From: JBDOQU01 sp039839375
GTDB lineage: Bacteria; Pseudomonadota; Alphaproteobacteria; DSM-16000; Inquilinaceae
Length of the DNA stretch: 64,000 nucleotides
Assembly (NCBI RefSeq): GCF_039839375.1
Contig: NZ_JBDOQU010000018.1
Location: 1-64,000 of the forward strand
Direction: 5' to 3'
Below, piece after piece: positions 8,306 through 17,132 of the stretch. The position numbers and the translations under genes were made by a program. Below the pieces are notes generated by a model that saw only the letters and a program-made list of their open reading frames with translations, had not been told where the DNA came from and searched no databases. How positions within the stretch are numbered: the first letter of the stretch is position 1; every line of letters begins with the position of its first letter.

Positions 8306-9086
8306 GAAAGGCTTCCTTCATCTCCCGCCGGGTGATGGAGGGCCAGCAGGCGGCATATCGTTCGGGGTCCGCCGGATGGTTTCCCGGTCCCAGCTCAGGC
8401 GCCAGCGCCAGGATCGCGGCCTCCAGCGCGTCATAGGGCCGCCAGCCCGTCAGGACCCTTCGGCCGCCGCCCGGCCCCCGCAGGATGAGCGTCGGGAACC
8501 GGCCGATCTCCAGATACCGCGCTTCCTTAAGATCCTCATGGAACGCCTTCCGCGCCGCACCGCCGTCGAGATCGGCTTCGAAGCGCGCGACGTCCAGCCC
8601 GCCGGCCGCTTCCCCGGAGGCGATGTCCAGCAGGACGGAGCGCCGGGCGATATTCTGCCGTCCGGTCATCGCCGCCTCCCACAGCCTGCGCAGATAGCGG
8701 GAGCCGAGATGGGGGGACTGTGTCTCGGCGGCCTTGAACGCCTCGCAGGCGGGCCAGGATGAATCGGGCGGGTCCTCGACCCACAGCCCGGTATCCATGG
8801 GCATTCCGGACTCCTGTTCCGCCGCCATCCAGAGCGGGCCCATCTGGCCCGGCCGGTGCACGGAGTTCAGCGGGTCGTCATAGCTGCCCCAGCCGGCGAT
8901 CATTCCGCCCATGCGCATGCGCCAGGAGAGGCGGCCCGTGAAGGCGTAGCGAAGGAGCCGCCATTGCGGCTCCATCGCCCATGACCAGCAACAGAGCGGA
9001 TCGGTGAAGTAGGTAATTTCCACCGCCGCGGGACCGGAGGCTTCCGCGACGGCGGTCGGTCTTTCAAGGGTCGATGTCGTGCTCAC
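8280..9086 (-). CDS. DsbA-family / thioredoxin_5-like protein
   Basis: 268 residues if started at GTG 9086, which overlaps the catalase stop as GTGA; the frame is open to 9146, but that part lies inside the catalase gene. Early in the protein is DPLCCWSWAMEP, the altered active-site motif of the DsbA/FrnE-like thioredoxin_5 group (the usual CxxC is changed to CCWS). Late in the protein FPTLILRGPGGG supplies the cis-proline loop. No signal peptide is visible, so it is probably cytoplasmic. The coupling to a manganese catalase suggests an oxidative-stress role, but the substrate is unknown. Confidence 0.75.
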   Translation of the reverse strand: MSTTSTLERPTAVAEASGPAAVEITYFTDPLCCWSWAMEPQWRLLRYAFTGRLSWRMRMGGMIAGWGSYDDPLNSVHRPGQMGPLWMAAEQESGMPMDTGLWVEDPPDSSWPACEAFKAAETQSPHLGSRYLRRLWEAAMTGRQNIARRSVLLDIASGEAAGGLDVARFEADLDGGAARKAFHEDLKEARYLEIGRFPTLILRGPGGGRRVLTGWRPYDALEAAILALAPELGPGNHPADPERYAACWPSITRREMKEAFPKETAPAG

Positions 9087-10063
9087 TTCTGGCGCTGCTC
9101 GATGGCCATGGGGCTGGTCAGCTTCGTCTGCGGATAGGAAGACCACTGGCTTCCGTCCTTGCTGGAGGACGCCTTCTTGACCTCGGTGCTGCGTTCGCGC
9201 GACAGCGCCTTGTCCTTCTTGTCCACATCGGCCTGGCTCTGCTTCACGCCGTCGGGCTTGTGGTCGACCTCACCCATCGTGTCGACGACATGGCGGATGG
9301 GGTCCTGGACATATTCCCACTTCTCGCCATCGTCCCACGGACCCTGGCCCTCGTTCCACGGCCCCCGGGCGTCGACGCCGTTGGACATGTTGAAGTAGGT
9401 GTGGGTGTAGCGTGGGTCGCCCTGGAGGATGCCCGGCGGGAAGTTCGGCTGGATCGTGTCCAGCGCGGCGGAGAACATCTTGAAGTGCGCAATCTCCCGC
9501 GTCATCAGGAAGCGCAGCGTGTCGTGGACGTAGGGATCGTCGGTGAACTTCATCAGATATTCGTAGACGATCTTCGCACGGCTCTCCGCCGCGATGTTGG
9601 AGCGCAGGTCGACCGACAGGTCGCCGTTGGCGTCGACATAGGAGCCGGACCAGGGGGAGCCTTGGCTGTTGGTCACGACCGGCCCGCCGCCGGAGAGGAC
9701 CAGGAACTGAGGGTTGCTCAGCGCCTCCTGGATCAGCCCTTCCTTGGCGCCCTTGCCGTTCAGGCCGGTGATCGGATTGGCCTCGGCCGCATCCTTCAAC
9801 TCGCCGTTGATGCCGTCCAGCAGCATGGTGATCGTCGCACCGACGATCTCAAGATGGCTGAACTCCTCGGTCGCGATATCCATGAGAAGATCGTACTTCT
9901 CCGGATAGGGCTTCCGCGCGGCGAAGGCCTGGGTGAAATACTGCATCGCGGCCTTCAACTCGCCATTGCCGCCGCCGAACTGCTCAAGCAGCAATGTCGC
10001 GAAGCGGGGGTCGGGCCGCGAGACCCGCGCATTAAACTGCAATTCCTTGACGTGATAGAACAT
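9083..10063 (-). CDS. Manganese (non-heme) catalase
   Basis: 326-residue dimanganese catalase that disproportionates hydrogen peroxide. Candidate metal ligands are E35 (GGGNGELKAAMQYF), the E-E-F-S-H cluster at 66-70, the NIAAESRAKIVYEYL helix and the TREIAHFKMF helix. The C-terminal 60 residues are Lys/Ser/Asp-rich and probably disordered, as in bacterial KatN-like proteins. GAGGGAG about 8 nt before ATG 10063 is a good ribosome binding site. It follows the histidine kinase gene by 82 bp and is translationally coupled to the DsbA-like gene. Confidence 0.92.
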   Translation of the reverse strand: MFYHVKELQFNARVSRPDPRFATLLLEQFGGGNGELKAAMQYFTQAFAARKPYPEKYDLLMDIATEEFSHLEIVGATITMLLDGINGELKDAAEANPITGLNGKGAKEGLIQEALSNPQFLVLSGGGPVVTNSQGSPWSGSYVDANGDLSVDLRSNIAAESRAKIVYEYLMKFTDDPYVHDTLRFLMTREIAHFKMFSAALDTIQPNFPPGILQGDPRYTHTYFNMSNGVDARGPWNEGQGPWDDGEKWEYVQDPIRHVVDTMGEVDHKPDGVKQSQADVDKKDKALSRERSTEVKKASSSKDGSQWSSYPQTKLTSPMAIEQRQK

Positions 10064-10145
10064 GGCGTCTGCTCCCTCGGGAAACGTGAGCCGGCCAGCC
10101 GGCCTTTCGTCTCCAATAGAAGGGAGGGGCGCTGGTTCCCTGTCG

Positions 10146-11372
10146 TCAGGACGCCGCTCGCATCATCGCCCGCTCCGCCCCCAGCCGGTCGGCCGGCAGC
10201 CGCAGGGTGACGACGGTCCCTTCGCCGGGCGCGCTGTCGATCTCCAGCCGGCCGCCATGAAGCTCGGCCAGCCGCCGGGTCAGCGGCAGGCCGAGGCCGG
10301 TTCCCTTGTGATTGCGCGACAGGGCATTGTCGATCTGGGTGAAGGGCAGCATCGCGTTGTTCTGTTCATCTTCCGTCATGCCGATCCCGGTGTCCCGGAC
10401 ACGGATGACGGACATGCCGTCGCCTTCCGAGGCTATGGAAAGCTGGACGCGGCCCTCCGGCGGGGTGAACTTCACGGCATTTGACAGGAGGTTGAGGATC
10501 ATCTGCTTCAGCTTTCCCGGGTCGGCGACAAGCGACGGCAGGACGGGCGGAATGGCTGCCTCCAGCGCGACTTTCTGGCGGATCGCTTGATCGTTCATTA
10601 GCCGCAGGCAGGATCGGGCGATCTCTCTCAGATCGACCGCCTGTTCCTCCAGGACCAGCTTGTCGGCCTCCGCCTTGGCGAGGTCGAGAAGGTCGTTGAT
10701 CAGGTTGAGCAGGTGCTGGCCGCTCGACCGGATGTCGCCGACATACTCCTGATAGCGCGGGTGGCCGAGGGGGCCCATATACTGGCCCTCCAGCACTTCG
10801 GAAAAGCCGATCACCGCATTGAGCGGCGTCCTCAGCTCATGGCTCAGATTGGCCAGAAAGGCCGATTTGGCGCGGTTGGCCGCTTCCGCCGCGTGACGAG
10901 CCTCCTCCAGCGCCGCGGACCGGCGGGACGCCTGCTCCGCGACCAGCGTCATGAGCTGGAGCGACGTGCCGATCCCCAGATAGCGGCCCCTGTCGACGAT
11001 CACGAATCCCTGGGAAAGGGCTTCCGGCTTCTCCAGCCTGATGCGCCGGCTGATCGTGTTGAGGTCGGTCCGCCGGTCGATGATCAGGGGCGAACGGTCC
11101 ATCAGCCGGGAGATCGGGCGCTTTTCGTAGAGGTCGCGCAGCAGCGTCTGGGCGAAGGTCGTGAACAGCGTCACCCGGTCGATCAGGCCGGCCACCGCGC
11201 CGCCATCGTCGACCGCGACCACGTTGGGCCATTCGGGATGGTCGACCAGAATTTCGAACGCCCTTCCGCAGGACGTGTCGATCCCTATGGTTTCCGCCGG
11301 CAGCAGCAGGTCGCCCGCGGTCAGATCCTCGGCAATCGCGTCGGGAAGGTTGGTGTCGGGCAAGGAGTCCAT
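10146..11372 (-). CDS. Sensor histidine kinase with N-terminal CBS-like region
   Basis: 408 residues with no transmembrane segment, so probably a cytoplasmic sensor. Residues 1-145 resemble a CBS-domain pair (VVAVDDGGAVAGLIDR; FVIVDRGRYLGIGT). A short coiled coil leads to the HisKA H-box NLSHELRTPLNAVIGF with phospho-acceptor H178. The HATPase_c domain shows the N box NLLSNAVKFT, G1 DTGIGM and G2 GTGLGLPLT. There is no receiver domain and no response regulator gene nearby, so it is an orphan kinase. It lies between the FolC-like gene and the manganese catalase, all on one strand. The input signal is unknown. Confidence 0.88.
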   Translation of the reverse strand: MDSLPDTNLPDAIAEDLTAGDLLLPAETIGIDTSCGRAFEILVDHPEWPNVVAVDDGGAVAGLIDRVTLFTTFAQTLLRDLYEKRPISRLMDRSPLIIDRRTDLNTISRRIRLEKPEALSQGFVIVDRGRYLGIGTSLQLMTLVAEQASRRSAALEEARHAAEAANRAKSAFLANLSHELRTPLNAVIGFSEVLEGQYMGPLGHPRYQEYVGDIRSSGQHLLNLINDLLDLAKAEADKLVLEEQAVDLREIARSCLRLMNDQAIRQKVALEAAIPPVLPSLVADPGKLKQMILNLLSNAVKFTPPEGRVQLSIASEGDGMSVIRVRDTGIGMTEDEQNNAMLPFTQIDNALSRNHKGTGLGLPLTRRLAELHGGRLEIDSAPGEGTVVTLRLPADRLGAERAMMRAAS

Positions 11373-11427
11373 CCTGGAGCACGTTCGGCGACGGGCGGGA
11401 CGGTATCAGACTTTTGTGACAAAACCC

Positions 11428-12651
11428 CTAAAGGCGTCCAGCCGCCTGCTTCAGCAACCGGAGGAACGGCTGGATGCCCAGCGCATAAATTCCGTCCGGA
11501 CGGAGTTCGTCGACGAAAGCATCGAAGACCGCGCCGAGCGCGGTGCTGTCGGTGAAATCGACCGTGGCCGCTTCATCGCCGGACGAACGATAGGTGTGCA
11601 TGTCGAGGTTGGAGAGCGCCACGGCCCGCGTCGCCACGCCCTTTTCCCGGAACCAGGCCAGGAAAGGCGCGCCGTCCTTCTGGTCCGACCAGGAATGGAC
11701 GACCAGGGTCGAGGGATGGTGGCGGACGAAGGCCTCGAAGCCGTCGCGGTCGAAATCCTGGAACCGGATCGACCCGTCATAGGTCAGCGGCACGCTTCGC
11801 CAGGAAAGCCGGCCGAAGGAGCCCGTGACGACCGGGCAGTCGGACCGCCGTTCGCTGTCGCCGTTCCACCCGATGAGCGTGCGCCCCGCCATCCGGGCGA
11901 TGGCGAGGTCGAGCGCCACCCAGCGCGGAAGCTCACCTGTCGCGGGAGGCGGCGCGACGATTTTGGCATCGGGCGGCTCCGCGATGCCATTGTCGCGCAG
12001 AATCCCCGGTACGTCCGGCCCAAGGATCGTCCGACGCGTGCCTTCGGCGATCGCCATCTTGTTCCGCGCGATGTCGCCCAGGGTCGGGCCGATCTGGTCG
12101 GCATGGTCGGTGAAGAGCGAGGTGACGACCGCCAGATGCGCCGGCAGCCGCCCGACCTCGTCGAATGCCGCGCCCCGGCCCGCCTCCAGCACGAAGTATC
12201 GGATTTCGCGCTCCTTGAACCAGGCCAGCGCGATCAGCAGGAAGATGCCAAAGGGCGACAGATACCGGGCGGGGCCGAACGCCTTGCCGAGATCTGCCAG
12301 CTCCGGCTCGAACCGCCGGTAGAGCCGGACGAAGTCGGCATGTCCGATCGGCTCCCCGTCGATCCGGATGCGGTCGGCCTGGTCGATCTCGTTGGGAGAG
12401 ATGAAGAGGCCGACGGGCCCCACCCCCTGCGCGCCCAGCCAGCTTGCCGCCAGCCGGGCGGTGGTGCCCTTGCCCTTGCTGCCGGTGATCTTCACCGTCC
12501 TTTCCGGAGGAGACAGCAGGTCGTGGCGCGCGGCGATGTCTAGGATCGCCCGGGGGTCGCGGATGTCCCGGTCGTGCCGGCCCAGACGCGCGGGGCGGCT
12601 GCCAAGGAAGCTTTCGAAGATGGCGTCCAGACAGGATTGGTAATCGGTCAT
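11428..12651 (-). CDS. FolC/Mur-ligase-like protein of unknown function
   Basis: 407 residues. The P-loop TGSKGKGTTARLAASWL (about 56-72) and the order ...LFISPNEID...RYFVLEAGRGAAFDE...VTSLFTDHADQIG...IARNKMAIAEG follow the FolC/Mur ligase ATP-binding fold. It starts by ATGA overlap with the stop of the true folC. It differs from FolC in the folate-binding part (SPNEID instead of SPHL...F.ER) and has a long unrelated C-terminus. It therefore probably ligates an amino acid or amine to some other acid. I do not recognise a characterised relative; a diverged folC duplicate is the simplest origin. Confidence 0.7.
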   Translation of the reverse strand: MTDYQSCLDAIFESFLGSRPARLGRHDRDIRDPRAILDIAARHDLLSPPERTVKITGSKGKGTTARLAASWLGAQGVGPVGLFISPNEIDQADRIRIDGEPIGHADFVRLYRRFEPELADLGKAFGPARYLSPFGIFLLIALAWFKEREIRYFVLEAGRGAAFDEVGRLPAHLAVVTSLFTDHADQIGPTLGDIARNKMAIAEGTRRTILGPDVPGILRDNGIAEPPDAKIVAPPPATGELPRWVALDLAIARMAGRTLIGWNGDSERRSDCPVVTGSFGRLSWRSVPLTYDGSIRFQDFDRDGFEAFVRHHPSTLVVHSWSDQKDGAPFLAWFREKGVATRAVALSNLDMHTYRSSGDEAATVDFTDSTALGAVFDAFVDELRPDGIYALGIQPFLRLLKQAAGRL

Positions 12652-13946
12652 CGGGCGTTGGCGGCGAGCGCGCGGCCGACGAGCGCGATGGAGCCGGAGA
12701 CGATGATTCGTGCCGGCGCGCTGTCGGACAGGTCCTCAAAGGCTCGCTCCAGCGCGCCGCCATCGACGGCCGGGATGCCCAGTGTCGCCCCCGCCTCGAC
12801 CAGCCGCGACGCCGGCAGGCAGGGCTGCTCGCCCTCGAACTCCACAGCGACCATCCGGTCGACCAGCGACGCCAGGGGGGCGAGGAATCCTTCCACCCGC
12901 TTGTCGTAGTACATGCCCGTCACCAGAACCGTCGGACGCCGGGGCAGGGTGCGGAGGAAACGGCCGAGTTGGAGCCCGCCCTCCGGATTATGGGCGGCGT
13001 CGAACCACAGCTCGCTCCCCGCCGGCAGCCGGTCGAACAGCGCTCCCGATCCGATCCGCTCCAGCCGGCCCGGCCATTCGACCTGCCTGAGTCCTGTCCG
13101 AATCGCCTCGTCCGGGACTTCGATATCGAACAGGTGGGCGAGAGCCGCCAGCGCCGCGCCGGCATTGTTCAACTGATGGTCGCCGGCGAGCGCCGGCGGC
13201 GGCAGATCCAGCGACCGGGCCGAAGAGAGGAAGCGGAAGCCCTCAATCGTCGCTTCCACCCGCCAGTCCCGGTCGATCGACGCGCCGATGGCGGCCGCCT
13301 TCTCCAGCAGCGCCTTTTCCGCTTCGGCCGGTTGCGGCGCGATGATCGCCGGAACGCCGGGCTTCAGGATTCCCGCCTTCTCCGCCGCGATCAGCGCCAG
13401 GCTGTCGCCCAGCCAGGCCATATGGTCCATGCCGACCGGCGTGATGATGGTTACGGCCGGCCTGTCGAGGACGTTGGTGGCGTCCAGCCTGCCGCCCAGC
13501 CCGGTCTCCAGCAGCGTCACGTCGGCGGCACTCTCCGCCATCGCGAGGAAGGCGGCGGCGGTCGTCGCTTCGAAGAAGGTGATCGGCTGACCTTCGTTCG
13601 CCGCCTCGACCCGGCCGATCGACTCGACCAGCACCCGGTCATCGATCGGCTGGCCGGCCAGCCTGATGCGTTCGTTGAAGCGGATAAGGTGGGGGGAAGT
13701 ATAGGCGTTGACCCGGTATCCGGCGGCTTCCAGGAAGGCGCGGAGGAAGGCGACGGTGGATCCCTTACCGTTCGTCCCGGCGACATGGATTGCGCGGGGC
13801 AGCCGGCGGTGCGGATCGCCCAGCGCCGACAGCAGCCGGTGGACGCGGTCCAGACCGAGATCGATGGTCGACGGATGCAGGCCCTTCAGCCGCCGGAGGG
13901 CGGCCTCGGCGTCAGTCGGCGGCGCGGAGGTCGGCCGATTCGCCAT
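12648..13946 (-). CDS. folC: Bifunctional folylpolyglutamate / dihydrofolate synthase
   Basis: 432-residue enzyme that adds glutamate to dihydropteroate and to folates. The P-loop HVAGTNGKGSTVAFL lies near residue 55, followed by TSPHLIRFNERIRL, the DVTLLETGLGGRLDATN segment and ITPVGMDHMAWLG. The chosen start overlaps the end of accD by 35 bp; there is no later ATG before the conserved region. The stop overlaps the next gene by ATGA. accD-folC pairing is conserved in alphaproteobacteria. Confidence 0.93.
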   Translation of the reverse strand: MANRPTSAPPTDAEAALRRLKGLHPSTIDLGLDRVHRLLSALGDPHRRLPRAIHVAGTNGKGSTVAFLRAFLEAAGYRVNAYTSPHLIRFNERIRLAGQPIDDRVLVESIGRVEAANEGQPITFFEATTAAAFLAMAESAADVTLLETGLGGRLDATNVLDRPAVTIITPVGMDHMAWLGDSLALIAAEKAGILKPGVPAIIAPQPAEAEKALLEKAAAIGASIDRDWRVEATIEGFRFLSSARSLDLPPPALAGDHQLNNAGAALAALAHLFDIEVPDEAIRTGLRQVEWPGRLERIGSGALFDRLPAGSELWFDAAHNPEGGLQLGRFLRTLPRRPTVLVTGMYYDKRVEGFLAPLASLVDRMVAVEFEGEQPCLPASRLVEAGATLGIPAVDGGALERAFEDLSDSAPARIIVSGSIALVGRALAANAR

Positions 13947-14889
13947 TGCCCCTGGCTTTCGACGTCACCGGTTCTTTTGATGCCACCGGTTCCTTCGATG
14001 GCTCCTCGTCCTCATGCAGATCGACCACCTCGGCCGCCGGCATCGGGCGGCGCAGGAGGTCCAGCACGCGGATCAGCGTGCCGCGCAGGTCCTTCCGGTG
14101 GACGACGATGTCGACCATGCCATGGTCCATCAGGTATTCCGCCCGCTGGAAGCCCTCGGGCAGGGTCTCGCGGATCGTACCTTCGATCACCTTGGCCCCG
14201 GCGAAACCGATCAGCGCGCCCTTCTCAGCGACATGGATATCGCCCAGCATCGCGAAGGAGGCGGTGACGCCGCCGGTCGTCGGATCGGTCAGGACAACGA
14301 TGTAGGGCAGGCCCGCCTCCTTGACCATGTCCACCGCGATGGTGGTGCGGGGCATCTGCATCAGGCTGAGGATGCCTTCCTGCATCCGCGCGCCGCCGGA
14401 GGCGGGGATGACGATCAGCGGCGCCTGCTGCAGCACGGCCAGCCGGGCGGCCGCCAGCAGGGCGTCGCCCACCGCCATGCCCATCGATCCGCCCATGAAG
14501 CCGAAATCGAACGCGGCGACGACGACGTTCATGCCGCCCATCTCACCATGGGCGACCACGACGGCGTCGTTGCGGCCGGATTTGGATTGGGCTTCGCGCA
14601 GCCGGTCGGTGTAGCGCTTGCTGTCGCGGAACTTCAGCGGATCGACCGTCACCTTCGGCAGTTCGATCGTCTTGTACTCGCCTTCGTCGAACAGCATCGG
14701 CAGCCGCTTGTCCGGCGCGACGCGCATATGGTGGCCGCAATGCTGGCAGACGTTGAGGTTCGCCTCCAGGTCACGGTGGAAGATCATCGCCTCGCAATTG
14801 GGGCATTTGTGCCAGAGATTGTCCGGCGTCTCCGGCTTGGCGACCAGCGCGCGGATCTTCGGGCGAACGAAATTTGTCAGCCAGTTCAT
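13912..14889 (-). CDS. accD: Acetyl-CoA carboxylase carboxyltransferase subunit beta
   Basis: 325 residues; forms the carboxyltransferase with AccA and makes malonyl-CoA for fatty acid synthesis. The four-cysteine zinc ribbon is complete (C29-P-N-C32 and C48-Q-H-C51). The core has PASGGARMQEG and the DPTTGGVTASFA oxyanion-hole segment. The final 30 residues are a low-complexity tail containing SKEPV twice, encoded in the region that overlaps folC. Located between trpA and folC, as in many relatives. Confidence 0.96.
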   Translation of the reverse strand: MNWLTNFVRPKIRALVAKPETPDNLWHKCPNCEAMIFHRDLEANLNVCQHCGHHMRVAPDKRLPMLFDEGEYKTIELPKVTVDPLKFRDSKRYTDRLREAQSKSGRNDAVVVAHGEMGGMNVVVAAFDFGFMGGSMGMAVGDALLAAARLAVLQQAPLIVIPASGGARMQEGILSLMQMPRTTIAVDMVKEAGLPYIVVLTDPTTGGVTASFAMLGDIHVAEKGALIGFAGAKVIEGTIRETLPEGFQRAEYLMDHGMVDIVVHRKDLRGTLIRVLDLLRRPMPAAEVVDLHEDEEPSKEPVASKEPVTSKARGNGESADLRAAD

Positions 14890-14912
14890 CGGATCTGTAT
14901 CTCCCTCGTACC

Positions 14913-15755
14913 CTAGCGGCGCGCGTCGCGCACGCCATCGGCGAGGTCGCGCACCATGCTTAGAACGTCATCGACGAGGCCGGGGTTCGCCGCCCCGTTC
15001 CCCGACAGGTTTCCGGCGATTCGGCTGACGATGGCCGAACCGACCACGGCGGCGTCGGCCGCACGGGCAATCTCCGCCGCCTGATCGCGGGTCTTGATCC
15101 CGAAGCCGACCGCGATCGGCAGGTCGGTATGCCGCCTCAAACGCGCCACCGCCGCCTCGACATCGGTCGACTGGGCCGATCCCGCGCCGGTGATGCCGGT
15201 GATGGAGACGTAATAGACGAACCCGCTGGTGTTGGCGAGCACGGCCGGCAGGCGGGCGTCATCCGTGGTCGGCGTCGCCAGCCGGATGAAGTTGAGCCCG
15301 GCCTTCAGCGCCGGCAGGCACAGTTCCTCATCCTCTTCCGGCGGCAGGTCGACGATGATCAGCCCGTCGACCCCGGCCGCGACCGCGTCGGCCAGGAAGG
15401 AATCGACGCCATAGGCGTAGATGTTGTTGAAATAGCCCATCAGGATGATCGGCGTGTCGCCGTCCTGCTTGCGGAACTTCTCAACGAGGCCCAGCGTCTT
15501 CCGCAGGGTGATGCCGGCCTTGAGCGCGCGCAGGCCGGCGGCCTGGATCGCCGGGCCGTCGGCCATGGGATCGGTGAAGGCGATCCCCAGTTCGATCACG
15601 TCCGCGCCGGCGTCGGGGAGGCCCTTCAGGATCTCGTAGCCGGTCTCCAGGTCGGGATCGCCGGCGGTGATGAAGGTGACGAGGCCGGCGCGCCCTTCCG
15701 CCTTCAGGGCGGCGAAACGGCGTTCCAGGCGCTGGCTCGGCTTGGCGTCGCTCAC
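14913..15755 (-). CDS. trpA: Tryptophan synthase alpha chain
   Basis: 280-residue TIM barrel that cleaves indole-3-glycerol phosphate to indole and glyceraldehyde-3-phosphate. FITAGDPDLETG is present; catalytic E55 and D66 sit in VIELGIAFTDPMADGP. Its ATG overlaps the trpB stop by 4 bp, which couples the two subunits. Downstream is accD after 23 bp. Confidence 0.97.
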   Translation of the reverse strand: MSDAKPSQRLERRFAALKAEGRAGLVTFITAGDPDLETGYEILKGLPDAGADVIELGIAFTDPMADGPAIQAAGLRALKAGITLRKTLGLVEKFRKQDGDTPIILMGYFNNIYAYGVDSFLADAVAAGVDGLIIVDLPPEEDEELCLPALKAGLNFIRLATPTTDDARLPAVLANTSGFVYYVSITGITGAGSAQSTDVEAAVARLRRHTDLPIAVGFGIKTRDQAAEIARAADAAVVGSAIVSRIAGNLSGNGAANPGLVDDVLSMVRDLADGVRDARR

Positions 15756-16975
15756 AGCGTCGTTCCCAGAGCGTCGGCCACGGTGAAGATGTCCTTGTCG
15801 CCCCGGCCGCAGAGATTCATGACGATGATATGGTCCTTCGGCAGGGTGGGGGCGATGCGCGCGACATGGGCCAGCGCGTGGGACGGCTCCAGCGCCGGCA
15901 GGATGCCTTCCATCCTGGCGCAGAGCTGGAAGGCCTTCAGCGCCTCCTTATCCGTCGCGGAGACATACTGGACGCGGCCGATATCGTGCAGCCAGGAATG
16001 TTCCGGCCCGATGCCCGGATAATCCAGTCCGGCAGAGATGGAATGGGCCTCGGCGATCTGCCCGTCCTCGTCCTGGAGGAGATAGGTGCGGTTGCCGTGA
16101 AGCACGCCGGGCCGGCCGCCGGTCAGCGACGCCGCGTGCTTCCCCGTCTCGATCCCGTGGCCGGCGGCTTCCACGGCGTGCATCGCCACCTCCCGGTCGT
16201 CCAGGAACGGGTGGAACAGGCCGATCGCGTTCGACCCGCCGCCGATGCAGGCCACCAGCGTATCCGGCAGCCGGGCCTCGGCGTCGATGATCTGGTCGCG
16301 CAGTTCCTGCCCGATCACCGACTGGAAGTCGCGCACCATCATCGGGTAGGGGTGCGGCCCGGCGGCGGTGCCGATCAGGTAGTAGGTATCCGCGACGTTG
16401 GTCACCCAGTCGCGCAGCGCCTCGTTCATCGCGTCCTTCAGCGTCCGGCTGCCGGATTTGACGGGGACGATCTCCGCGCCCAGCAGCTTCATCCGGAAGA
16501 CGTTGGGTTTCTGCCGCTCGATATCCGTCTCGCCCATATAGACGGTGCAGGGCAGGTCGAAGAGGGCGCAGACGGTGGCCGTCGCGACCCCGTGCTGGCC
16601 GGCACCCGTCTCCGCGATGATCCGCTTTTTGCCCATCTGCCGGGCCAACAGGATCTGGCCGACGCAATTGTTGATCTTGTGCGCGCCGGTGTGGTTTAGC
16701 TCGTCGCGCTTGAAGTAGACCTTCGCGCCGCCGAAATGGGCGGTCAGCCTCTCGGCGAAATAAAGCGGGCTCGGCCGGCCGACATAATGGGTCAGGTAAT
16801 GCCTGAACTCAGCCTTGAAGGCCGGGTCGTCCTTGGCGCGGGCATAGGCCTTCTCCACCTCCAGGATCAGCGGCATCAGCGTCTCGGCGACGAACCGGCC
16901 GCCATGAATTCCGAAATGACCGCTTTCGTCAGGGCCGGCGCGATAGGTGTTCGGGGTGGTTGCAGGCTGTGTCAT
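15752..16975 (-). CDS. trpB: Tryptophan synthase beta chain
   Basis: 407-residue PLP enzyme that condenses indole with serine. The PLP lysine is K100 in ELNHTGAHKINN; the phosphate-binding GGGSNAIG and the AGLDYPGIGPEHSW segment are present, as in TrpB1 enzymes that work with TrpA. A 157-bp gap separates it from trpF upstream. That gap contains one weak CCCC/GGGG hairpin near 17098-17115 and no leader peptide rich in Trp codons that I can see. Confidence 0.97.
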   Translation of the reverse strand: MTQPATTPNTYRAGPDESGHFGIHGGRFVAETLMPLILEVEKAYARAKDDPAFKAEFRHYLTHYVGRPSPLYFAERLTAHFGGAKVYFKRDELNHTGAHKINNCVGQILLARQMGKKRIIAETGAGQHGVATATVCALFDLPCTVYMGETDIERQKPNVFRMKLLGAEIVPVKSGSRTLKDAMNEALRDWVTNVADTYYLIGTAAGPHPYPMMVRDFQSVIGQELRDQIIDAEARLPDTLVACIGGGSNAIGLFHPFLDDREVAMHAVEAAGHGIETGKHAASLTGGRPGVLHGNRTYLLQDEDGQIAEAHSISAGLDYPGIGPEHSWLHDIGRVQYVSATDKEALKAFQLCARMEGILPALEPSHALAHVARIAPTLPKDHIIVMNLCGRGDKDIFTVADALGTTL

Positions 16976-17132
16976 CGCTGGGCGAGGGACTCCTCGGGGC
17001 CGAACCTGTCTCGCGGACGGCGGCGGCCGGCGCGGGCGAAGTCGCGCACCATAGCGGCAAGCCTCGACCCTGCCAACATGACGCTTCGCAAGCCTGCCCC
17101 TCGATTTTCGGGGTGCGGCGATGGTTTCGGAA

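Noticed and set aside
10114..10139. EcfG stress promoter of the Mn catalase
   Set aside because: GGAAC is present, but the -10 reads ATTG rather than CGTT, so it is mentioned only as a weak possibility.
17098..17115. Hairpin before trpB as a trp attenuator
   Set aside because: It is a short stem with no U-tract and no leader peptide with tandem Trp codons.
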